A stretch of 48,733 bases of DNA, taken from the NCBI GenBank assembly GCA_958447915.1, contig CAUDCB010000003.1, forward strand, positions 1 through 48,733, written 5' to 3'. Shown one piece after another: positions 1-7,309 of the stretch. Source of the stretch: an uncultured Collinsella sp. Lineage in GTDB: Bacteria; Actinomycetota; Coriobacteriia; Coriobacteriales; Coriobacteriaceae. The stretch's first letter is position 1; every line of letters begins with the position of its first letter. The notes below the pieces were generated by a model. The model was given only the letters and a program-made list of their open reading frames with translations. It made no database searches and was not told the origin of the DNA. The position numbers and the translations under genes were made by a program.

Positions 1-2
1 TT

Positions 3-51
3 TCGCACCTTTGTCGCAGTAATGTCGCACCTCTGTCGCAGTAATGTCGCA
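3..51. repeat. Five TCGCA motifs spaced exactly 11 bp apart
   Basis: TCGCA occurs at 3, 14, 25, 36 and 47. The larger unit is 22 bp, with alternating inner sequences CCTTTG and GTAATG, so this is a 22-bp tandem repeat with an internal 11-bp phase. The array may continue left of the window edge. Phasing near one helical turn is typical of iteron-like or regulator-binding arrays, but no function can be assigned. Confidence 0.7.
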
Positions 52-248
52 CCTTGGCCGCGGTGGCATCGATGACCCAAGGGGTTACCCCTTTGTCGCT
101 CCCCATGGCTAACTAATGCCGGCGTGCACCGGCGCGGCGTGAATTAGGGAACTCTGCTGTGGGGTTGGGAACCTTTACTGGGGGGCTGCCGTTGGCCAAA
201 TCCCATCCCGGACATGACGGTCCCGTTTCCGGACATTCGCGGACAATG

Positions 249-307
249 TCCGGAAACGGGCTAAAAATGTCCGGAAAAGGGATGAAATGTCCGGAATTGC
301 GGGGTTG
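249..307. repeat. 59-bp dispersed repeat, copy 1
   Basis: This segment contains three TGTCCGGAA-type words and ends in GGGGTTG. It matches 841-899 over its full 59 bp with a handful of substitutions. Just upstream (about 228-256) an inverted TTCCGGACA ... TGTCCGGAA pair adds a palindrome. Origin and role are unknown. Confidence 0.65.
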
Positions 308-416
308 GCCCACGCCCGGGCTGCCGTGGCGCGGTCCTCGGTATGACGGCGGGGCGATGCCGTCGGCCTGTCCGCTTTTCCACTCGGGCTTCTGGTCTCT
401 AGCCTCTCAAACAAAA

Positions 417-712
417 TCTCGATCTGTAACAGGTGGGCCCGATTTGGGTGGCTAGATGTTACAGATCGAGACGGGCCAGCGCGCCGGTTTCCGTTTGTCT
501 CAATCTGTAACATCTAGGGTCGTTTTTGGTCTGTAGTTGTTACAGATCGAGATTTTCCGACGGAACGCTTCCGTTTGTCTTGATCTGTAACATCTGGGGT
601 CCATTTTGCCGAGTTGTTGTTATAGATTGAGATTTTCTGGCAGGCGGGTTTGGTTTGTCTCGATCTGTAACAGTTAGGGCTGATTTTGGTCTGCAAATGT
701 TGCAGATCGAGA
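417..712. repeat. Array of four ~80-bp palindromic units
   Basis: Each unit has a left arm TCTCGATCTGTAACA (or close variant), about 25-27 bp of centre, and a right arm TGTTACAGATCGAGA. Units lie at 417-471, 498-552, 578-632 and 658-712, so the last three start exactly 80 bp apart. The linkers between units are also related (TTTTCxGACGG... then CGTTTGTC or GGTTTGTC). Arms of the first unit are perfectly complementary over 13 bp; the others carry one or two changes. Single-stranded copies would fold into stem-loops. Further copies lie at 1017-1070 and 7071-7167. Confidence 0.8.
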
Positions 713-840
713 CATTTCGCCGGGACGCCTCCCGTTATACCGAGGGAGTGGACCGCGTATCCAATCTGACACACACCAGCAAGGTGTGAACCGGGGAACT
801 TGTACTAGGGAACCAGGGGCTACTGCTGACCGAGTTTCAT

Positions 841-899
841 TCCGGAAACGGGTCAAAAATGTCCGGAAAGAGGCTGGAATGTCCGGAATTGAGGGGTTG
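841..899. repeat. 59-bp dispersed repeat, copy 2
   Basis: Second copy of the segment at 249-307, same length and same order of TCCGGAAACGGG, ATGTCCGGAAA, ATGTCCGGAATT and GGGGTTG. The two copies lie on either side of the palindromic array at 417-712, so the array and its flanks may have been duplicated or inserted as a unit. Confidence 0.65.
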
Positions 900-1016
900 C
901 CCCTGCACTCGAGATGACGTGGCGCAGCTGTCGGTGCGGGATCGGGGCGAGGCCGCCGCTTCGTCCGCGGCTCCCCCTCCGGTACCCCTCGGCCCAGTCC
1001 TCAGCGCCAATCAAAA

Positions 1017-1070
1017 TCTCAATCTGCAGCACCTGGGCCCGATTTGGGTGGCTAACTGTTACAGATTAAG
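1017..1070. repeat. Isolated copy of the CTCGATCTGTAAC palindromic unit
   Basis: Left arm TCTCAATCTGCAGCA and right arm TGTTACAGATTAAG are degenerate relative to the array at 417-712. The centre shares the words GGGCCCGATTTGGGTGGCTA with the first array unit, so this copy derives from the same element and not from chance palindromy. Confidence 0.7.
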
Positions 1071-1336
1071 GCACGCCGACGGGCATGGCTTCATGTTCGG
1101 CTTGGGTTTGCCGCGGCAGGGGCGAAATCCGACGCGACAGCAAGCGGCGCGAGACCCAGTGATGGCGGTTTTGGTAAAGCGGGGACAGCAAGGTTGATCG
1201 GCGCTGATGTCCATTGCGTGCGCTAATAGGGGGGCTAATAAATCAACTGAATCTCCCGTTCAACTTCATTGAATTGTAGAAAACTAAAGAATGGCTAGTG
1301 GTATTAAATAGAGACTACCAGCGGTTCTGATAATTA

Positions 1337-1350
1337 ATACCAATTGGTAT
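1337..1350. promoter_or_regulatory. 14-bp perfect palindrome, possible operator
   Basis: ATACCAATTGGTAT is a perfect palindrome in the AT-rich stretch about 190 bp before the glycosidase start. A looser ACCAA-N5-TTGGT word occurs at about 23552-23566 in front of the HTH gene. It could be an operator for an unknown regulator; no regulator gene sits next to it. Confidence 0.35.
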
Positions 1351-1385
1351 GTAAAAAAAGATGAGACGAATAACGAATGCCATTT

Positions 1386-1398
1386 GGGGGGGGGGGGG
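1386..1398 (+). repeat. Run of 13 G, possible phase-variable tract
   Basis: Thirteen consecutive G residues lie in the upstream region of the surface glycosidase, 142 bp before its start codon. Homopolymers of this length are prone to slipped-strand mispairing, and in intergenic position they can change promoter spacing. The length could also be a sequencing or assembly artefact. Confidence 0.6.
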
Positions 1399-1540
1399 AC
1401 CAACCATTCGCCGATTTAGCTGGCCCGCTACAAACCGTGTTAAACAGCTTCTTTATCATGAATGAGATTACTCATACTGCGTCGGTAGGTTGCGCCCGAG
1501 AACTATGGGGCGTCGCACGGATTAAATGAAAGGGGAGCAC

Positions 1541-4500
1541 ATGCTCAAAAAACGCTATCTTGTGGCTGCCGTGTTTGCAGTGGCGGGCTTTCTGGGGTTG
1601 TCGGCCCCGCCCGCCGCTCTTGCGGCCGGCTATGGCAACGTGGTGGTGAATGAATCGAACGGCAACGTGACCATTGGCAACAATGCGATTTCGAGAACGT
1701 TCAGCACCGCCGCCGGTAAGCTCAAGACTGTCGAAATCAACAACAAGCTCGCCTCTACCACTCTCGTTCCCGGGTCGGGGTCCGAGGAATTTGTTATTCA
1801 GTCGCTTGCCGAGGCCACGCGACTTGAGCCGGCCGGTGCTCTCACGAGCGTCAGGCCCACGGCCGTGACAGTTGCGGGCTCCTCCGTTGACACGAGCGAG
1901 GCCGCTTTGGCGTCGAAGGCCATCGATGAGGATGCTGGCACTTATTGGGCGTCTTCTGCAGAGGCCGCAGGAACAGCAAACCTCATTGTGGATTTTGGCG
2001 GTACTAAGGCCATTGCAAGCGTTAGCTATACGCCGCGCCATCATGAATCGGTGGGCTATAACTGCACGGGTCGCGTTAAGACTTACAAGCTCGAGTACCA
2101 GATGGCCGATGGCACATGGGCGACGCTCGTGGAGAACGGCACCATGAACGACACGGGCACCACGGTCATTAAGTTCGCTGCCGTGCAGGGTAAGGCGGTC
2201 CGCCTGACCGGTCTCACGACCTATCATTGGCAGCCCTCCAACGAGAACAAGTACATGAACGTGGCGGAGCTCGATGTGCTTGACGCCTCGGACAACTCCG
2301 TCGTGCACGGATCTAAGGGCTGGACCGTGACGGGCACGTCCGTTGCCACCAACGAGGGCGGCGGTTACGAAGCGCTGGTCGATGGCGACTTCACCACCTA
2401 CTATCACTCTCGCTACGGCGCGGGTGAGGGCGATACGAAGAAGCTGCCTGTCGATTTGACGATTGACCGCGGTGAGGGAGCGAAGAGTTCCTTCCAGACG
2501 GTTGGCTACGCGGGCCGCAATGTCAAGGGTGCCAACGGCACCTTTAAGAAATTCGCGGTGTATGTCTCGGATAGCAAGGACGGCTTGTTCGATGATTCGA
2601 ACAAGAAAGGGGCGTTCTCGGTCGACTTGAGCTCTTCCTATAACGACGACGGAACCTGCAAGATGACCTACTTTGGGCTCGATAAGGTTCAGACCGGCCG
2701 TTATGTAGGCATCCGGGTGCTCGAGGCTCAGGGAGGCAGTTTTGCTTCTGGTGCCGAGCTCGATTTGTATCAAGAGAAGTTCGACACGTTCGAGAACGCT
2801 TCGGGCAAACCGCAACTCAAGACGAGCAATCTTGAGTTGGACGGACCGGTGCAGGTTAGCGATACCACCGCGACGATTAACGACGTCGAGAAATCTGGCA
2901 AGATGTTGACGTTCACCTTCAAGCCGGTGCAGTTTGGTAACGGTCTTGCGACGGTGACTGAGAAGGTCGTCATGTACGATGACGATCACTTTATGCGTAA
3001 GTTCCTTGAGGTCAATTCCGGGGATAAGGACATCCGTTTCAACTACATCGATGGCGAACACCTCAACGTCAAGGATGCGAGCTACACCTGGACTATCCCC
3101 ACGGGTAAAGGTGGGGTTGTCGAGATGACCGAGGCGCGCGCCAACCTGGGCCAGCCCATTTATGTCAACGGCTTATTCTTGGGTTCGGAGTTCCCTGAAA
3201 CCGACACTCAGATTGTCGATGACTTGGGCCGTATGCGCTATTGGACTGGCAAGAATTTCACCGATTTTGAGCGCGATGGGCAGCTCACCTCGGACGGCAA
3301 GTACGTTTCGTGGCAGACTGTTGTGGGTGCCACCCACTCCGACGGCTCGAACAACGACGTGGTTCGTACCGACTTCTACAGCTATATCAAGGGCATCTCA
3401 AAGCCGAGCGAGTTCCGCATTCAGTACAACTCTTGGTTCGACAATATGATGCTCATCGACGAGAATAACATTCTCGATTCGTTCAAGGCGGTGGACAAGA
3501 ACCTTTCCTCCACGGGCGTTCGTCCGCTCGACTCCTATGTCGTTGACGACGGCTGGAACAACTACAACAACACCGAGGCGTCGGTTGACCCGGGCCGTTC
3601 TGGCACGGGTAAAAACACCGACGGGTTTTGGACGTTTAACTCTAAGTTCCCCAATAAGCTCACGACGTCTTCATCGCTTGTGGAGAAACTCGGATCGAAC
3701 TTCGGCGTCTGGGTTGGCCCGCGCGGCGGTTACAACTTCTACGGTCAACTTGCAGATATTATTTCCAAGGCGGGTAACGGTTCGGCCGCTGGTGGCTCGA
3801 TTGATGTTGCTGACCAGCGCTACGTTGACAATTTCCAGAATCTTGCCTTGCAGTGGATGGCTGATTACGGCGTCAACTACTGGAAATGGGATGGCTATGC
3901 TGACAACGCGCAGTACAACGCATTCTCTCAGGGCGAGGGCGTTGTAGGCTACGACGAGAATCACCATCACATGTACGGTGGGCCGAACGGTTTCTATCAC
4001 GCTACCGACTTGTGGGAAAAGTGGATTGTCCTGTTTGAGAACGTGTGGGACAAGGCAGACGATCTTGGTATTGATAACCTGTGGGTCTCTCTTACCTGCT
4101 ATGTGAACCCGAGCCCTTGGTTCTTGCAATGGTCCAACTCGGTGTGGATCCAGTGCACGCATGACCGCGGCGAGGTTTCCAACTCCACGCTTAACAACAA
4201 GATGGACAACATGCTGAGCTATCGAGACGGAGCCTACTATGACTTCGTCAAGAACCACGATTTCCAGTTCCCGCTGTCCAACCTCTACAACCACGACCCG
4301 ATTTACGGCAAAGAGGGTACGGGCATCAGTGCCAACTCCATGAACGGCGCCCAGTTCCGCAACTATCTGTACATGATGGCAACGCGCGGTACGTCGTTCT
4401 GGGAGCTCTATTACTCCGACAGCCTGTTAGATGACGAGAAATATCTGGTGAACGCCGACTTCCTCGAGTGGGCCGAAACGAACTTCGACAAGCTTCAGAA

Positions 4501-6955
4501 CGCTAAGATGATTGGCGGCGTCCCTGCTTCGGGCGTTAAGCTCGGCGGTATCAGCGGCGCGGGAACGCAGGATGCCTACGGTTTTGCCTGCTTCAACAGC
4601 AAGGGCGACGAGGGCATCATTTCGATGCGCAACCCGTCGGCTAGCGAGAAGACCATTACCTTCAAGCTCGATGCCGGTGTGGGCGCCTCGCATGCTGGCA
4701 CCTTTAAGCGCTCGATCGTTGAATCCTACACCTCGGACGGAAGCGCGCTCGGTGCTTCGAAGGACAGCTATGCTCAGGGTGATACGGCTACCGTGACGCT
4801 TAAGCCCGGCGAGACCCAGATTTGGAATCTGAGCCAGAAGGGCGATACCGAGGCTCCAAAGCTTGACACCATGTATGTTAAGGGCGTAAAGAGCCTTCGC
4901 GTTCAGGCAAGCAAGCACGTGACCAATGCACAGTTCACCGTAACGGTCGACGGCAAACAGGTTGAGTGCGAGAACGTCGAGGCATCCGCCGACATGCGCA
5001 CGTTCGACATCAAGCTGAAAAACGGTGTGAAGAACGGCAGCAAGATCGAGGTCGCGGCTGCTCAGGGCCAGGATGCTTGTGGCAACAGCTTTGAGGGAAG
5101 TGTCTCGGGTATTTATCACAAGGATGGGGTCATTGCCTCTGCTGCCACCTCAGCTGGTGGCGAGCTCTCGGATGCCGAGAATAGCGTTGAAGGCAAGAAC
5201 GGTTTCACCGTTGCCACAAACGTTTCTGATGCTGCAGCTTCGACGGTGCTCCTTTCTCAGGGCGATGAATGGAAGCTCGGTATCGACAACGACGGCAAGG
5301 CATACTTTACCGTTAACGGTACGACCGCTACCTCCGATGTGACGGTCGCGGGCGGCAGTGTTACAGTCGCGGGCGTCCGTGAGAATAACGGCATGCTTAA
5401 GATCTACGTTGATGGTGAGCTTGCCGGCAGCGCCTACCTGGGTGAAAATAACGCCGACCACGCTGTGAGCACCGGTGCGATCACGGCAGGCGGCGGCGCG
5501 AAGCAGTCTTCGCTTGCCGTCTATGATCATGCTCTTGGTTACGACGAGGTTCCCACTTCTGCACTGGCGGAGTTGATCGAGACCGTTGAGGCGAAGAAGG
5601 ACCAGGTAAGCGATGCATCCTGGGCAAACGCCGATATGGATAACCTGATCGATCAGGCGAAGGCGGCGCTGAAGGGTGACGCTGCTGCCAAAAAGACCGC
5701 ATACGACCACCTTTACGCGGGTTACCTCAAGCTTGTTCCTGCAAACAAAACCGTGAACCTTGCCCTGGGCAAGGTGCCGACGGCTGCTTGGGTCGACGGT
5801 GACACCACGACTCCGGTGACGAATTCCGACGCTTCTCGTGCCCTGACCGTTGCGACTGATGGCAACAATGCGGACACTAACGGCTATTGTATCTTTGGCA
5901 ACGATGGTAAGGAAGCGGGCTCGTACATGCAGGTCGACCTCGGCTCCGATTACGAGATTACCGGCGTGAACCTGTGGCGCTATTGGGCGGACTCGCGCAC
6001 CTATAAGGCGACTGCGCTCGTGGTTGCAAGCAAGTCTGATTTCTCGGACGCTCAGGTGCTCTACTATTCGGGCGATAGCGATGTGTTTGGCCTGGGCGAG
6101 GATCCGAAGGACAGCCTGTATGCCGAGACAGCTGAGGGCAAGCAGCTCTTCGACGCCTCCGGTTCTACGGCAGCGACGACAGCACGCTATGTGCGTCTGT
6201 ATGCCTCCGGTGTCAAGGGCACGGGCGTCTCGAAGGAAAACCATGTGGTCGAGCTTCAGGTTTTCGGAGTCACCAAGCAAAACGATCCGTATGGCCTGAA
6301 CGGTGAGAACGGACTGCTCTCTCTGATCGCTCGCGCAGAGACCGCTCAGAAGAATGCCGATTCGTATGAGTCGGTGGAGGGTCTTACCGATCCCTTGAAG
6401 CGCGCACATGACGTCATCGACCGTATCAATGCCGGGCAGGATGTGACGTACGGCGAGGTCAAGGATGCCGCCGAGGCTCTCAAGGCAGCGCTTGACGCTC
6501 TGGTTGTCAAGGCCCCTGCAAAGAAGGTTACCGTGACGTTTGATGACGGCTGCGGGAACAAGTCTACGGTCGAGCTTAACGAGGGCGGCAAGTTGGCCAA
6601 GCCTGCTGACCCCACGCGAGAAGGTTATGACTTCGCTGGGTGGTGCACTGACAAGGACGGCGAGCATACGTTTGACTTCGACTCTGCAGTGAATGCCGAC
6701 ATTACGCTCTACGCCAAGTGGAATAAGCAGCAGTCCGGCGGCTCCGGCTCCGGTAGCGAGGGCGGCTCTGGCTCCGGTGGCGCTTCTACAGACAAGGACA
6801 GCACGGGTTCCCAGAACAAGGGTGACAAGAAGGGCACCAAGGCCGATCTTCCCGGTACGGGTGACAGCTCCATGTTCTTCGCGGGTCTTGCCCTTTGCCT
6901 TGGTGCGGCGGTCATCGCGGCTTCTCGTCTGCTTAAGCGCAGAAGCGAGCGTTAA
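1541..6955 (+). CDS. Cell-wall-anchored clan GH-D (GH36-like) glycosidase with discoidin modules
   Basis: A secreted glycosidase of 1804 residues, probably releasing alpha-linked galactose or N-acetylgalactosamine from mucin or blood-group glycans. The start at 1541 has AAGGGGAG at 1529-1536; an in-frame ATG at 1526 has no such site. Order of parts: signal peptide ending near AALAA; discoidin/CBM32-like modules at about 110-250 and 258-415; catalytic (beta/alpha)8 region with VVDDGW (667-672), the GH36-type nucleophile motif WKWD (D784) and THDRGE (D875, candidate acid/base); LamG-like fold at about 1197-1335; FIVAR-like helices near 1342-1398 and 1582-1658; another discoidin module at about 1402-1577; an InlB-type repeat at about 1661-1730; Gly/Ser linker; LPGTG sortase motif (1770-1774), membrane helix and basic tail. 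No sortase gene is nearby. The substrate is inferred; GH31-type alpha-GalNAcases are the main alternative. Confidence 0.75.
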   Translation: MLKKRYLVAAVFAVAGFLGLSAPPAALAAGYGNVVVNESNGNVTIGNNAISRTFSTAAGKLKTVEINNKLASTTLVPGSGSEEFVIQSLAEATRLEPAGALTSVRPTAVTVAGSSVDTSEAALASKAIDEDAGTYWASSAEAAGTANLIVDFGGTKAIASVSYTPRHHESVGYNCTGRVKTYKLEYQMADGTWATLVENGTMNDTGTTVIKFAAVQGKAVRLTGLTTYHWQPSNENKYMNVAELDVLDASDNSVVHGSKGWTVTGTSVATNEGGGYEALVDGDFTTYYHSRYGAGEGDTKKLPVDLTIDRGEGAKSSFQTVGYAGRNVKGANGTFKKFAVYVSDSKDGLFDDSNKKGAFSVDLSSSYNDDGTCKMTYFGLDKVQTGRYVGIRVLEAQGGSFASGAELDLYQEKFDTFENASGKPQLKTSNLELDGPVQVSDTTATINDVEKSGKMLTFTFKPVQFGNGLATVTEKVVMYDDDHFMRKFLEVNSGDKDIRFNYIDGEHLNVKDASYTWTIPTGKGGVVEMTEARANLGQPIYVNGLFLGSEFPETDTQIVDDLGRMRYWTGKNFTDFERDGQLTSDGKYVSWQTVVGATHSDGSNNDVVRTDFYSYIKGISKPSEFRIQYNSWFDNMMLIDENNILDSFKAVDKNLSSTGVRPLDSYVVDDGWNNYNNTEASVDPGRSGTGKNTDGFWTFNSKFPNKLTTSSSLVEKLGSNFGVWVGPRGGYNFYGQLADIISKAGNGSAAGGSIDVADQRYVDNFQNLALQWMADYGVNYWKWDGYADNAQYNAFSQGEGVVGYDENHHHMYGGPNGFYHATDLWEKWIVLFENVWDKADDLGIDNLWVSLTCYVNPSPWFLQWSNSVWIQCTHDRGEVSNSTLNNKMDNMLSYRDGAYYDFVKNHDFQFPLSNLYNHDPIYGKEGTGISANSMNGAQFRNYLYMMATRGTSFWELYYSDSLLDDEKYLVNADFLEWAETNFDKLQNAKMIGGVPASGVKLGGISGAGTQDAYGFACFNSKGDEGIISMRNPSASEKTITFKLDAGVGASHAGTFKRSIVESYTSDGSALGASKDSYAQGDTATVTLKPGETQIWNLSQKGDTEAPKLDTMYVKGVKSLRVQASKHVTNAQFTVTVDGKQVECENVEASADMRTFDIKLKNGVKNGSKIEVAAAQGQDACGNSFEGSVSGIYHKDGVIASAATSAGGELSDAENSVEGKNGFTVATNVSDAAASTVLLSQGDEWKLGIDNDGKAYFTVNGTTATSDVTVAGGSVTVAGVRENNGMLKIYVDGELAGSAYLGENNADHAVSTGAITAGGGAKQSSLAVYDHALGYDEVPTSALAELIETVEAKKDQVSDASWANADMDNLIDQAKAALKGDAAAKKTAYDHLYAGYLKLVPANKTVNLALGKVPTAAWVDGDTTTPVTNSDASRALTVATDGNNADTNGYCIFGNDGKEAGSYMQVDLGSDYEITGVNLWRYWADSRTYKATALVVASKSDFSDAQVLYYSGDSDVFGLGEDPKDSLYAETAEGKQLFDASGSTAATTARYVRLYASGVKGTGVSKENHVVELQVFGVTKQNDPYGLNGENGLLSLIARAETAQKNADSYESVEGLTDPLKRAHDVIDRINAGQDVTYGEVKDAAEALKAALDALVVKAPAKKVTVTFDDGCGNKSTVELNEGGKLAKPADPTREGYDFAGWCTDKDGEHTFDFDSAVNADITLYAKWNKQQSGGSGSGSEGGSGSGGASTDKDSTGSQNKGDKKGTKADLPGTGDSSMFFAGLALCLGAAVIAASRLLKRRSER

Positions 6956-6993
6956 GCGTCAACAATAAGTTCTGGAAGGGACTTGTGCTAGCG

Positions 6994-7027
6994 AACGGGC
7001 GCGGTACGTGGGTACCGTGCCCGTTTT
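6994..7027 (+). terminator. Rho-independent terminator of the glycosidase gene
   Basis: AACGGGCGCGGTAC pairs with GTACCGTGCCCGTT (14 bp with one G-U) around a short loop, and runs into TTTTT at 7023-7027. It lies about 40 bp behind the stop codon. Confidence 0.8.
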
Positions 7028-7070
7028 TGGCACGTTTTGGGCGCTAACTGTTACAGATTTTGCCGAGTTA

Positions 7071-7167
7071 CTGTTACAGATTGAGATTTTCTGACGGGTA
7101 AGTTTGGTTTGTCTCGATCTGTAACAGGTAGACCCCGGTTTTGCTGAGTAACTGTTACAGATTGAGA
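7071..7167. repeat. One and a half palindromic units downstream of the glycosidase
   Basis: A right arm (CTGTTACAGATTGAGA) ends at 7086. The linker TTTTCTGACGGG...GGTTTGTC follows, then a complete unit with TCTCGATCTGTAACA at 7112 and TGTTACAGATTGAGA ending at 7167. The distance between the two right arms is 81 bp, matching the period of the array at 417-712. A further partial arm, CTGTTACAGATTTTG, lies at about 7048. The rest of the 354-bp gap before the next gene shows no other feature. Confidence 0.75.
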
Positions 7168-7309
7168 CAAACCGACGGGCCACCCCACCCCATCTACCTG
7201 CCGCTACCTGCTATCCGCCGATTTCCGTTGTGCTGCTGTGCTCCCATGCCATATCCTCTAGACAACTACGCGGCATCATCGCCGCCGCGCCTACAAGAGA
7301 GGAATATCC

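Larger units (their letters stand above)
1..1540. other. Repeat-rich non-coding region upstream of the glycosidase
   Basis: No credible gene is visible in these 1.5 kb: open frames are short, lack ribosome binding sites and run through repeats. The block holds a phased TCGCA motif at the left edge, two copies of a 59-bp segment, five copies of a palindromic unit built on CTCGATCTGTAAC, a 14-bp palindrome and a 13-G homopolymer, each listed separately. From about 1230 the sequence becomes clearly AT-rich, as expected of a promoter region for the gene starting at 1541. I could not fix a convincing -35/-10 pair there. Confidence 0.7.

Noticed and set aside
417..712. CRISPR array or tandem tRNA-like genes
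   Set aside because: Gaps and arms are both repeated and palindromic, units lack tRNA features, and there are no unique spacers.
159..1197. Small genes in the left non-coding block (for example 159-455 and 859-1197)
   Set aside because: These frames run through the dispersed repeats, lack ribosome sites and show no protein-like composition.
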